Below, piece by piece: positions 1 to 11,389 of a stretch of 64,000 nucleotides of DNA. The translations under genes and the position numbers were made by a program. The stretch's first letter is position 1. Every line of letters starts with the position of its first letter. Origin of the DNA: Panopea generosa (taxonomy: Eukaryota > Mollusca > Bivalvia > Adapedonta > Hiatellidae); contig CM055898.1 of the NCBI GenBank assembly GCA_029582155.1, forward strand, positions 36,641,455 through 36,705,454, in the 5' to 3' direction. The notes beneath the pieces were generated by a model. The model was not told where the DNA came from and did not search any database. It worked only from the letters and a program-made list of their open reading frames with translations.

Positions 1-37
1 CAATTTCAAATTAATTATATCCATGCTAAGGATCACC

Positions 38-110
38 ATGGACAAGCGGTCTAAGGTGCCGTTTCTAGATCACTTACCTCTCACCGCTGAGGTAGATTCA
101 ACATCTTCAT
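38..110 (+). CDS. Candidate first coding exon (5' end of RNF213-like gene or of a separate gene)
   Basis: An ATG in a strong context (ACCATGG) opens a frame of 24 codons starting MDKRSKVPFLDHLPLTAEVD. It meets a GTGAGA donor at 111 with one base of a codon left over. The exon at 414 starts with exactly the two bases needed, giving a Leu codon across the junction. The same frame is also open to the left edge, with another ATG at 23, so the true start or an upstream exon cannot be settled. The protein has no recognised domain. Inference rests on phase, start context and the short GT..AG intron. Confidence 0.45.
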
Positions 111-413
111 GTGAGAAAGTTACATGTGAAAAAACGGGGACTCTACTCAGATTCATTTGGAGAGTAATCCACCAATAAAACTGGATGCGTTATAAACAAT
201 CTGAAAAAAGTATGCTAATTGATTTAAACTTTTTAATTGCTCCCTAGTTTGTGTCTTAGGTAGAACCAGAGTATTGGGTGTGAAGAAATCAGTGAAATAT
301 TGGATGAAACCCGCGAATTTCGGCTTGAATTGCCAACATCATACAAACTTCATACCGCCTCACTCTCTTAATTCAAATATATTAAGAAAACAATTAATTT
401 CCTTCGTCCACAG

Positions 414-668
414 TGTCTTTAACGGTCACAGAAGACAAGGCAAGTGCCACTGTACTAGAAGCAGTACAGGCAACTGATCCAGCCACTGTTCCAGAAGCAG
501 AACAGGCAGCAGAAGCAGTTAATGTACCGGGAACAAAACAGGCAACTGAAACAGCCGATGTGCCGGAAACAGCAGCTGCTACCGAACCTGTCACTGTACC
601 GGAAACAGCATCTGTGGAACCGACCGGAACAGATTCCAACATCTCCTTGACCTCCAGCGTCCTCTCAT
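414..668 (+). CDS. Candidate exon: Ala/Glu/Thr/Val/Pro-rich low-complexity segment
   Basis: The exon follows a TTTCCTTCGTCCACAG acceptor and ends at a GTAGGT donor (669). It is open throughout in the frame given by the preceding candidate exon. It encodes about 84 residues of degenerate repeats built on V-P-E-T/A (for example ATVPEAEQAAEA and ADVPETAAATEPVTVPETA). Its base composition is far more GC-rich than the surroundings, as expected of coding DNA. The reverse strand is also open here, which is a by-product of the repeat. A disordered acidic leader before the CBM20-like domain is known in vertebrate RNF213, so this could be the same gene; that link is inferred. Confidence 0.5.
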
Positions 669-723
669 GTAGGTTGTCGTTCCTGGTTATTGTAGAAATT
701 GTTCATGAATATGTTCAGTATAT

Positions 724-726
724 CTG

Positions 727-763
<37 letters not shown>

Positions 764-839
764 CAATGATAATGTGATAATGATAATGATAATGATAATG
801 ATAATGATAATGAAAATGATAATAATAATGATAATGATA
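724..839. repeat. (ATAATG)n microsatellite
   Basis: An interrupted hexanucleotide run of ATAATG/AATGAT units lies just inside the intron after the candidate exon ending at 668. It produces spurious open frames rich in Met-Ile or Asn-Asp. Confidence 0.95.
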
Positions 840-1270
840 CAAGTAATATGTTGTTATATACAATTGTATAAGTTTTATATCCGAATTATTGTTTTTATAT
901 TTTATACTCCTCTACACTCTACAAGAAATTAGTTCCTTGAAGCAATAGTTTGTTTAAAGCAAGGTCAGGTAGTGAAAAGGCAACATACATGTACTATGCT
1001 TATGTTGATTTAATAGACACTGTGTCATTAAGTTGACTTTAGAAAAAGTGGGAGCTGATGGTAAGTTGAAACATGTATAATTTATTAAAGCATGTACAAC
1101 TTTTAAACATAGAATGATTATAATATTATATAACAATTTGATATCATATTAATATGATATAATAATATTAATATTATGATTATAATATAATACTATAATG
1201 TAACATTACACATGATGTATAGTTGTTTTTCAGAACAAGTATTTTAGATATCATAATGAATAAATGAAAC

Positions 1271-1680
1271 TAATACAAGTTTTAGTTATTGTAGATATTC
1301 TGGATATATGAGGTATGTATACAATTCCTTTTTGGTTACTGGGTAGACATTGAGTGTGGGACGTCATAATCACGTGACAAAGCATGGCGCTGGTCATAAG
1401 GAATTCGTCATTGGTTTTTAAAATGATGCTTTATTTCAGATGACACTTTTTATCATTCATTGCAATTAATACAGATTTTAGTTATTGTAGATCTCCCGGA
1501 TATATGAGGTATGTATTAATTTCTTTTTGGTTATGTCGGTACTTGGACATTTGCTCGGGGCACTTCTATAGGAAACGTCACACGCATGTGATAAAGCATG
1601 GCGCTTGTCATAAGGAACTAGCCATTGCTTTTTAAAATAATGCTTTATTTTAAATAACACAGTTTATTATTCATTACAGA
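1271..1680. repeat. Two tandem copies of a ~197-bp unit
   Basis: The two copies start at about 1271 and 1467. Shared blocks include TTTTAGTTATTGTAGAT, GGATATATGAGGTATGTAT, AAAGCATGGCGCT and GTCATAAGGAA, with moderate divergence. No coding capacity is seen. Confidence 0.85.
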
Positions 1681-1775
1681 ACTTTTCGAAATGAAACAAA
1701 CTTACTTATTTAAAGTTCAACGACGTTCAACATCAGTGTTTTTAAGTGAATCCCGCAAAAGATAAGAACTGTCTT

Positions 1776-1866
1776 CTATTTGAACCCGCGATTGTTTGGT
1801 TCCCTGCACAACATTGATTTATTTGAACCCGCGATTTGTTTGGTACCCTGCACTAGATTGATTTAC
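1776..1866. repeat. Two tandem copies of a ~44-bp unit
   Basis: The block ATTTGAACCCGCGATT followed by TTTGGT and CCCTGCAC is repeated twice head to tail. Confidence 0.8.
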
Positions 1867-2491
1867 CATTTCTCCGTTTAATGTGCCCTTTGACTTATGT
1901 ATTTCGTTCAAACCCGAACGTATACTTCATTCTCTCTAGTTGCTATCTCTTTTAATCATTTGATTCTTTTTTTACATGGAATACAATTCAGCAGGTGTAC
2001 ATAAAGAATTACACCAATGTCATGCGTTCTGGGTGTACTGCTGCCATCAGACGTTTGCTTTTATGATAACCTTCATAGTGTTACTGTTATTGCTCAATAA
2101 AATTAAGTCAGATTGCTATCGTTATTATATTTTATCAAGATAAAATGATAATTTAACATTGTGAAAGATGTCCATATTTGACAGAGAAAACAACAACAAA
2201 ACAAGTGCCGGGTAAGAGAAGTTGTGAAGTATTTAAGCTTGTTAAATGCATACTGCTTAACTTCCCGATCTTTTAGGTTCAAAGTCTGAATCCCAAGTTC
2301 TGGGTTAAACTGTAATGTAGTTTTCTATATCTTTATTTCCCTCCTTTTGAAAAATGCTATGGAATGATACAACATTAAAATAATGTAACAGCACTGTTTG
2401 CCAATAGGCTGTGTATTTTAAGATGTAATTAAACTTGGATAAGGGACGTGTCGTATAAATGTGTGCTCTCACATATATCCCTTCTTTGCAG

Positions 2492-2551
2492 GTCTTGCCG
2501 AAGCCATCGTAACAGCTTCGCTGACAAGACTCGTCAACGATGAGGGCGCAG
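2492..2551 (+). CDS. Candidate short exon, third of the 5' chain
   Basis: A TTCTTTGCAG acceptor precedes it and a GTAGGC donor follows at 2552. Only one frame is open, and it is the one demanded by the exon ending at 668: two leading bases complete a Cys codon, then LAEAIVTASLTRLVNDEGA, and one base remains. I see no obvious exon in the next 22 kb that takes the two-base phase and returns to phase 0. It could instead be a terminal exon, since reading on past the donor meets a stop within ten codons. No domain recognised. Confidence 0.45.
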
Positions 2552-2879
2552 GTAGGCTTCTTTACATTTAATGCTATGTCTGTTATAATACATCGACTAA
2601 GTTAAGTTATTAAGTGATTAAAACCTACGAGTAAAAGAATATTCATGGAAATATGATTTGTTTGCTGTTTCCCGATGTCAAAACAAATAAAGAAGGCTAT
2701 ACATTACTTGTATTCTGGATATGGCTCTTGTTTCATTGACATGTATTGGAAATGTAAATAGACAACTCTTCGCTTTGGCGACCATACTTTCTATAACATT
2801 GTGTTATTTGTGCATGATCAAATTTCATTCATGTTTTATGTATTCATCTTCGACATAGCATTTACTTATATGTCCATAC

Positions 2880-3770
2880 ATCTTAGAGAAGTTCTTAAAC
2901 TGACACATTTGGTTAATGGCTAGGACGTTGATTAGTCAAAATGGTGCTATTTGGTCTTGTTTATCATTCTATCACATGTATTTGTTTTTGACCTTCACTA
3001 ATCCTTCACAATCATTACATAACAATAATTTCTCGGAGAAGATGAACTTGCTAAAATCGTATAATTGATGCCCGAGTTAATTGAATTATCAACAAATCTA
3101 ATTTTTGATATCCTGTCCACTCTAGTCCCGCCTTTTATCAGATGACTTTCGCCAAACTCACACCGTAATTATACACACATAATATTTTTGGAAAATTTCG
3201 GAGTGTCGGCTCTTAAATTATGAATATTTCTGTTGTATACCCAAAATATTTCGGAAAATGTTTCTTATTAGACAAATAAGTTCAGAAATGCCAGAGATAC
3301 GGTTATTGCATTGTCAAACATTGCGTTATTTGACCTTGTGTGTACTCTTTAGAGTCGCATTTCTTATTTGATCTTCGCCAAACATACACAGTAGTTACAT
3401 GTATGTAACAATAATCACTTGGAATATTTCTTAAACTTAGCAAATTACAATAACATAGCCGGAGTTACGGCCCTTTGATAGTCATATTATTTTATTTGAC
3501 AATGCGTACACTACATCACCCGCAGTCGTCTTTAGGTCCTTGTCAGACTTATATATTAGTTATGTAGCCATTTTTGCTCCGTTGGATCTTTCACATGCTT
3601 ACAATAGTTATACAGTACTCATAGTGTCCATATAAACTATCTGGAACGGTCTTGAACTAGCCATATCGGGTAAATGCTACTGGAGTTACGATCCATTAAT
3701 TGTCACAAATTGCGTTACTTGACCTTGTTTGCAACCTGTTATAAGAACCATGCTCATTGTTATTAATATG
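2880..3770. repeat. Diverged tandem units of a dispersed ~180-bp repeat family
   Basis: About four to five degraded units share phrases such as 'TTGCGTTATTTGACCTTG', 'GTTACGGCCCTT' and 'CACAGTAGTTACAT'. The same phrases recur at 38580-39640, so this is a dispersed family rather than a local duplication. No open reading frame of note. Confidence 0.6.
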
Positions 3771-3998
3771 TTACACATCATCTGTCATCACATTGAATGA
3801 TTCGTGTTTTCTCTTATTCTTCACATCATCATTAGTTTCATTTGTATTAGACATACTTTAATTTCTTGGTAGTGTAATGTGTATGTATTATACATTGCCG
3901 CTATCATCAACATTTTCAATTTGTCAATATAATTATTATAACTTTCAATGTATTATGTGATGTGTTTCGTTTTATTTTTCAGGAGAGGAGTAAACCCC

Positions 3999-4394
3999 AG
4001 TACACGGTCTGACCAAAAAAAAGTCCAATAAAATAAAACTCTTCTCCCGAAGATAAAAAAAAAACATTAATAATGAAATACTTCTTTCGAAGATAAAAAA
4101 AACACAATAAAACACATTGAAAACTTCTTTCGAAGACACCAAAAAGAAAATACTGTCATTTGGCATGTATTATTTCTTTTAAAAATCATTCTTGGGTAAA
4201 ATCAATTCGAAGTCAAAGTTATTTTGAAGACGAAGCAATAACGAAACTGTATTCATTATTTAAAAATGATTTTATGGTAAAATCAATTGATCTCTCTTTC
4301 GAAGTCAACATAATTTTGAAAACTAAGCAAATTGTTAAACAAAATGAATGAAAACTGAAATGAAAAAAACCCCAACAAAACCAGACCGTGTACT
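3999..4394. mobile_element. Small inverted-repeat element (MITE-like), 396 bp
   Basis: The left end AGTACACGGTCTG (3999-4011) is matched exactly in inverted orientation by CAGACCGTGTACT (4382-4394). The interior has three copies of a CTTCTTTCGAAGA-type palindromic block followed by A-runs, and then two copies of a block with TAAAATCAATT. No transposase is present and no target duplication is evident, so the superfamily is unknown. Confidence 0.6.
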
Positions 4395-4660
4395 AATTTT
4401 GACCAGGACAGAATAACGACCAGAGTAAAGAAAATCGACAGTGTTTTATTTTTTCGGGAATATAATTAATGCAATTTTACAAATGATTTTTTTATAACAA
4501 AAATCAAAATGTGTTCAATTTACTTGATACTTTTTTTTATTTTTCTGTTTACTGAATAAAATAAAGGAGGTGAAAGTTAGTGTTGTATTTTTATTCATGA
4601 ATCATTAAGTGCGAGCATGAAATATTTTTAATATAATATATAGATCTATTATACAATGTA

Positions 4661-4782
4661 TATATGGAGATAATAATTTGTGAATAACCAAGACATAAAT
4701 GTACAGACTAGATTATGACGAGTGCATCTAGCTAGAATGTAAACCATAGATACAATATCAAGGCCTCTGCCAAACCAATAAA
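4661..4782. repeat. 122-bp direct repeat, copy 1
   Basis: The segment from TATATGGAGATAA to CAAACCAATAAA recurs 410 bp downstream at 5071-5192 at the same length with a few substitutions, including the phrase AACCAAGACATAAATGTACA. Confidence 0.85.
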
Positions 4783-5070
4783 TTTGGTGTCGACCATGAC
4801 TTATATACTATGGAATTACATGCAACACATCTGGACAGGGTGGACAAATTTACATACATGAACTGATAGCTTTATATGAGTAGAATCCAATTATGGATTC
4901 ATGATAACTCATATGCTATATAAAGGACAGATTTATAAACCCATTGGAACATATACATATAGTGAATTAATATATATTTAATTTCATAAAGGGAAATAAT
5001 TAAATTCACAACAACGGAATTTACGATTTTTGGGATCTTTTTCAGATGCTCATTCACTATGCATGATATA

Positions 5071-5192
5071 TATATGGAGATAATTATTTATGAATAACCA
5101 AGACATAAATGTACAGACCAGACTACGGCGAGTGCGCCTAGCTACAATGCAAACCATAGATATAATATCAAGGCCTCTATCAAACCAATAAA
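5071..5192. repeat. 122-bp direct repeat, copy 2
   Basis: This is the second copy of the 4661-4782 segment. The frame just after it (5225-5437) is open for 70 codons but has no recognisable domain. Confidence 0.85.
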
Positions 5193-5438
5193 CAAATATA
5201 TGACTTGGACAGCTGCTCGGAAAAATGAAAAAGTGTAAAGCAGATGGGTTTCTTAATAAACCAGAAACTACACATACTACTGGGTCATTCAGAAGCCCAT
5301 TAAAAGAGACATCGAGTAATATCGATTTTACACATGGCAGGCATCAAATAAATATGTTCACCTATGACCAATATTGCTATCTGGAACTTCAGATTTGTTC
5401 TTCAGAAATAACAATTATGTGTTGTTTTACAAGGTAAT

Positions 5439-5441
<3 letters not shown>

Positions 5442-5471
<30 letters not shown>
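5442..5471. repeat. (AT)n microsatellite
   Basis: An uninterrupted AT dinucleotide run. Confidence 0.95.
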
Positions 5472-5477
<6 letters not shown>

Positions 5478-5689
5478 AACTTCATTCAAGTCAATTATTT
5501 TGACCGCCCTGTGTCCGTCTGTCCAAATACTTGTTTTCAGCGATTATATCCGATTTCGGTTTATTCCTAGTACGTTTCAAATACTTTTTGGATTTATTAT
5601 TTACGTCACAAACTTATTCATTTACACCGATTGTGAAGCACGTTCTTACAACTTAGACAAATCGACGTCTTCCCGGGTAGAACCAGTAC

Positions 5690-5835
5690 TAAGTTAATGT
5701 GGTTAAAGTGTCTGGCCCAATAACACTACACGTAGCCGTGGCGGAGGATCGAACCCACCACTGTCCGATCCCGGATCCGATGTCAAACCATTGGACCACG
5801 CGCTGCACACACATTTCACAAACAAGGACAAAAAT
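5690..5835 (-). mobile_element. tRNA-derived SINE head (fragment)
   Basis: Read on the minus strand it has an A-box-like TGGTCCAATGGTTTGAC and, after a spacer, a B-box-like GGTTCGATCC, as in RNA polymerase III promoters of tRNA-derived SINEs. It does not fold as a complete tRNA. Confidence 0.6.
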
Positions 5836-6429
5836 AAGTACATGTGTCGGGATTTCTACCATTTGGAAAACTTTCAAATATAAGCAAGAAAAAACATGCT
5901 CACATCCTAAGATCAGCTGAAAACAATTTCGTTCTTTACTTCTTGTTTACAACGTTTGAAAAAAAGTCAACAAAAAGGTATCATAGCTGATACAGCCAAA
6001 TACAACGCTGAGACATTGTATCCAGGTTTACTATATATACTGTACGGAACAGCTAACCCGCCACTTCCCCCCCAATATCTTCGTCAAAATATGGAGAAGC
6101 TCTTTAAAAGTTGTATATACTATTAACAGACAATTATGTACGTTTACATAACCTTAAAGTTCTTTCTTATTCAAGTACAAATTTCATGGAAATTGTTTTG
6201 ATACTTATTTTTGGAGAAAATACATAAAATGTCTGGTATATAAAATGTCAGATGGCGGGTTATCCGTTCAGTATATGTAGTTGGTGAAACCAGCAATGTA
6301 GAGACAGTCTATTATCTCAGCGAACCAATCCCTACTGATAGGACAATCAATGTACAGGAAAAAGCTGTACAGAACATACATTAAATAATCCAGCTTTCAA
6401 TTTGGACAACTATTGATGCTGTTTATATG

Positions 6430-6475
6430 GCTGGTGTCGACGTGCCGTAAAACACCATTCATTCATTCATTCATT
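6430..6475 (+). repeat. SINE-like 3' tail with (ATTC)n
   Basis: GGTGTCGACGTGCCGTAAAA followed by CACC and a run of ATTC looks like the 3' end of a SINE with a tetranucleotide tail. No matching head is clear immediately upstream. Confidence 0.5.
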
Positions 6476-6744
6476 ATATGGCTGTCCATCCGTTGGTGTT
6501 GGACTTCAAAATATAGGCACAAACTCTACATTGCAGCCTAAAAATTGGAGATCAAAACTTTACATTCAAACACATTATACAGGGGTCAAAACTCTACATT
6601 TAATTAACACGATCATAATACAATTTGCTTTATACAAAGGAAGGCTTGTTTTATATTAAAGTAGCATAGTGCATAGATATATAAAGTATGAAATATCCAG
6701 TTGTATTGGTGGAGAAATACCTCAGAATTGTTCTGAGTAGTGCA

Positions 6745-6875
6745 ATCGTCCATCCACAAGTAACTGGCAAACTTTCTCTCATAAAGTATTTGGAGTAAGC
6801 AGGACTTGAACCTACGATCTAACGGATGCGAGGTAAGCGATCTTGAGCTGGCCACGGAGGACCACGGAGAACCCT
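6745..6875 (-). mobile_element. tRNA-derived SINE fragment
   Basis: On the minus strand it carries TGGCCAGCTCAAG (A-box-like) and GGTTCAAGTCC (B-box-like). A more decayed relative appears at about 26255-26340, sharing 'AAGTAACTGGYAAAC'. Confidence 0.6.
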
Positions 6876-7469
6876 GTGTGTTGTAAATTCTATTCTATAG
6901 AGCAGATGACAACTACTATAATTGTAGAAAAACTAAGGGTTATAAAAACAAATTCCATTGAAAAAAATATAGTCAGCACCAGTTATTGTAGTTTTTGTGG
7001 CTGAATAAATGCCAGCTTTGTAAAAACATATACTTTCCATGCAGGAAAAAATATTTGAAGACCCAAACCTTGATGTAGAACAAACTTCTAATGTGTATTG
7101 AGAACTGAACACTTAACATAATGATGATTATTTCATCAATATATCAATGAGTGATCATAACATGCTATACAAATTAATAAAATGTTCACTTACGCATGTC
7201 GTGTTCCTTGGCAACAGTCACCGTTGAAATATCAATTTTATTACACGTTATGAGACAGTAAACAGTCCCTCGTCCCACTGGTGAAACTGTTCACCAAAGC
7301 AGAATCCTAGGTATAACCCCAACACATACCTGCAGATCAGTATATAGATACAATTTGCAAGAGATCCAACAAAACAAATACGCTTAATTTAAAGTAACTT
7401 CAATCTATGTAACATATAATGTACGGCGTAGACGTGTGATTAACCCATGTATCACTTCCCATCAATCAC

Positions 7470-7880
7470 TCGGTGTTTTCCGTATAACTTGGCTCCCGAA
7501 CGTAAAAATGCCGAATTACTTTCTGACATGTCCAAATATATTTGCCATTACTTTGAGGCGGTACGTCACAGGATGACTGACGGAAGACAATATGCCTGAT
7601 TGTTTTTCTGATTCCTTATCGCAATGATATGTTGAATAAATGCATCATTTTCCTGTGTTGTGTGATAAAAAGAATCTTACATCAAAGCTCATTTTTATTA
7701 AGTTTATTAAACTCGTTCGCAAAAATGATATAATGCTCATCAAAACCTCACATAATATATGTGTGCTAAGTAGTTTATATAAAGTCAATAATAAATGAGC
7801 ACACATTCTCTACTTACAATGTGTATTCATGTTCAATGAAAAGAAATGAAATGCTTTTTTCACTATTAAAAATTGAAATA
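7470..7880. repeat. Long direct repeat, left copy flanking a minisatellite
   Basis: Blocks shared in order with 9190-9600 include 'TACTTTGAG', 'AATATGCCT', 'CCTTAT..GATGATATGTT', 'AATGATATAATGCTC' and 'AATAATAAATGAGCACACAT'. The two copies lie about 1.7 kb apart and enclose the 80-bp array. Confidence 0.8.
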
Positions 7881-7934
7881 ATTGGTGGAGCAAATCAATT
7901 TGAGGACAGCTAAATGCTCTACTAGAAGTTGGCG

Positions 7935-9090
7935 CCGTCACCATGGATTAACTACACCAATCTGAGAGCAGTTAAATAGTTAGTGCGTCGTCACATGGAA
8001 TTACTATAGCAACCAAAGGAAAGCTTGTTGGCGTCGTTTATAGATATGACATGTTCACCTTAGTGTGTCGTCACCATGGAATTACAACCTGAGGAAAGCT
8101 AATTATAAATATGTCATGTTCACGTGTCGTCAACATGGACTTACTATAGCAACCCCAGGAAAGCTATTTGTGATCTGTTATAAATATGACATGTTAACGT
8201 AAGTGTGTCGTCACCATGGAATTACTATAGCAACCTGAGGAAAGGTAATTGCCATCTGTTATAAATATGGCATGTTCACCTAAGTGTGTTGTCACCATGG
8301 ACTTACTATAGCAACCCGAGGAAAGCTCATTGTCATCAGTTATATAAATATGACATGTTCATCTTAGTGTGTTGTCACCATGGACTTACTATAGCAACCT
8401 AACGAAAGCTAATTGTTGTCAGTTATAAACATGACATGTTCATCTTAGTGCGTCGTCACCATGGCAATACTATAGCAACCTTAGGAGGCTAATTGTTATC
8501 TTTTACATATATATTGCATTAAAGTTAAGTTAGTGTGGTGTTACCATGGAGTTACTCTAGTATCCTGAGGAAAGCTAATTGTCATCAGTTATAAACATGC
8601 TATGTTAACGTAAGTGCGTCGCCACCATGTAAATACTAAAACAACCTTAGGAAAGCTAATTGTCGTCTTATATATATTTATATTGCATGTTCAAATTAGT
8701 GTGGTGTCACCATGGAATTACTATAGTAACCTGAGGAAAGCAAATTGTCATCAGTTATAAACATGCCACGTTAACGTTAGTGCGTCGTCACCATGGAAAT
8801 ACTATAGCAACCTCAGGAAAGCTAATTGTCGTCTTATATATATATATATATATATATATAAATTACATTTTCAAGTTAGTGTGGTGTCACCATGGAATTA
8901 CTAAAGTAACCTGAGGAAAGCTAGTTGTCATCACTTGTAAACATGCCATGTTAACATTAGTGCGTCGTCACCATGGAAATAGTATAGCAACCTTAGGAAA
9001 GCTAATTGTCGTCTTTTATATATATATTACATTTTCAAGTTAGTGTGGTGTCACCATGGAATTACTATAGTAACCTGAGGAAAGCAAACT
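7935..9090. repeat. Minisatellite of ~80-85-bp units, about 15 copies
   Basis: Each unit carries CACCATGGA-like, ACTATAGCAACC, GAGGAAAGCTAATTG and TATAAAYATGACATGTT blocks. Unit starts are spaced mostly 80-86 bp, with two short early units and one of 98 bp containing a TA run. From about 8400 onward the units alternate between a GTGCGTCGTCACCATGG type and a GTGTGGTGTCACCATGG type, giving a ~165-bp higher-order repeat. Confidence 0.9.
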
Positions 9091-9189
9091 CGTGCAATTA
9101 ACATCCACGCTATACAGTAAACTGTATAGTATAATAACCTTAGAGTAATGGCCGCTTGGTTTCGGTTTCTTAATTTGATCTTGTCATCA

Positions 9190-9600
9190 TACGTTTTGAT
9201 CCCGTGCACAAAATGGCGAACTATTTTCCGACTAACCCGAATATATTTGTCAGGCTAAAATGGCGTTACTTTGAGACGATACGCCACACGATGAGCTACG
9301 GAAAATAATATGCCTAATTCTTATTCTCGTTCCTTATAGAGATGATATGTTAAATGAATGCATTTTCCTGAATTACTCGTGCTGATCTATTATAATTGAA
9401 TTTATTAAACTCTTTGACACCAATGATATAATGCTCGAAAGAGTCTCGTATAATAAATATTTGCTTACATGTTTAATAAATTCAATAATAAATGAGCACA
9501 CATTAAAGATCCTCTATCCATAATTGTGGGCCATGCGTATTCATGTTAAATGCAAAAACATGAAAGGATTTCGTTCACTATTTAAGTTTTTCAATGAAGG
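9190..9600. repeat. Long direct repeat, right copy flanking a minisatellite
   Basis: This is the partner of 7470-7880, in the same orientation and diverged. Stretch 9600-10130 after it shows nothing I can identify. Confidence 0.8.
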
Positions 9601-10137
9601 AGATATGTGCAAAGAAGTTAATCACGCATAGAGGTCATGTTATCTGAAGAAAATGTTGAATGTTGAGTAGTTTTGCCTAATACAACATTATGGACCAAGA
9701 ATAGTTTATATCAAAGTACGCTCTGTTTTTCCATATGATTTACAAAGGACAATATACACTTTTTAGTAATGTAGGCCTCTGGCACATAATACATTTTGAA
9801 CACATGGTAAAACTGGACAAATAAACATACATAGGCCTACCATGGCTATCATACGACATAGAAACATCTCTTTGGTATTGTTAATTTTTGAAATAACTAC
9901 TGTTTTATTACTATACTAGTGTATCTGATAGGTATTTTAACAGCTCATATTAAATTATAACATCATAAATGACAACTATAGTTAACGACAGTTTGGGTTC
10001 GTCATAAAAAGCTTAATAAATGTGTGTTCAGCATTTTAAACAAATATATCAGCAAGAAATTGGTAACGTTAATCAGTATACAAGGTATACAAGGTATGTT
10101 TGGTGAAAGTTGTATTCAGCTGATTGTTTTACAATAT

Positions 10138-11048
10138 TAACAGTGCACTAACTACTCTACCTAAACTACCTACATTACATAAACTACCTAAAATAAACTA
10201 CAATAACTATATAAACTACACACATTATATTATACTATCAAAACAACCTACAGTTCATAAACTACCTAAACTAAACTACCTACATCAATCACATACCTAT
10301 ACTACATAAACTAACTTAACTAAACTGCATTAATTACATAAACTACATACACTATGTTACACTACCTTACCTAAATACACTACATAAACTACTTAAACTA
10401 AACTTCATCAACTATATAAACTACATACACTACATAAACTACATACACTACATAAATTACCTAAACTAAACTACATTAACTAATTATACTACATACACAT
10501 ACTACACTACTTTAACTACATACACTATATAAACTATCTAAAATAAACTACATTAACTACATAAAGTACATACACTACCTAAACTACATACAGTACCTAA
10601 ACGATCTAAACTACACTACTTAAACTACATACACTTCGTAAACAACCAAAACTTAATTATATAAACCCAATAAACTCCATACACTATATTACATTACCTA
10701 AACTACTTACACTACATAAACTACCTAGACTAAACTATATTAACTACAAACATTGTATTATACTGCATTAATAACCTACACCATATAAACTAAACTACAA
10801 CAATTACCTAAACTACATTAACTACATAAACTACATACACTATATAACACTATCTAAACTACCTACACCACATAAAAATCTAAACTAAACTACATTAACT
10901 ACATAAACTACATACACTATAAATGACTACCTAAACTACCTGCACCACATAAACTATATAAACTAAACAACATAAACTATATACACTATATTACACTATC
11001 TAACTACCTACACCATCTAAACTTAACTGCATTAACTACATAAACTAC
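10138..11048. repeat. Minisatellite of short ACTACMTA units
   Basis: The array is built from AAACTAC, CTACATA, CACTACC and related 7-12-bp motifs such as ACATAAACTACATACACTAC. It is irregular and strongly strand-asymmetric, with G almost absent from the + strand. Confidence 0.9.
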
Positions 11049-11389
11049 TATTTGCTAGATGCCGTACCTCTGTGGGCCAAATCCGTGTATTTGCTTGATG
11101 CTAACATTCTACATGGATATATACTCCAGGGACGTAGCTTGGTCAGCTTAAAGTGCAGACCCAGAAGTATTTACGGGATTTTTAAAAAAAAATTAAATTG
11201 CCAATGGTGCATTCTCAGGGGTTTATGTGTATATTTTGCTATGTAAAACATCATCTTGGGCCTGCAGTGCCTACGTGTAGTTACACCGTTGCAATTGCAA
11301 ACAGTGTAGACGATTGACCACCTGGTTTAATCATGAAGCCATCTGTAGTAAAGTGATCACCGGTCGTAATACTCAAGTTGTAGTAACTC

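Noticed and set aside
394..642. Minus-strand Val/Ser/Gly-rich frame
   Set aside because: Shadow of the repetitive plus-strand candidate exon at 414-668, which has splice sites in the matching phase.
5244..5437. Possible exon linking 2551 to the RNF213-like exons
   Set aside because: Entry phase fits but the only donor leaves two bases and no partner exon was found; it also lies beside a 122-bp duplicated segment.
7935..9090. Repeated CACCATGGA start-like sites
   Set aside because: Each is part of the 80-bp unit and is followed within a few codons by stops.
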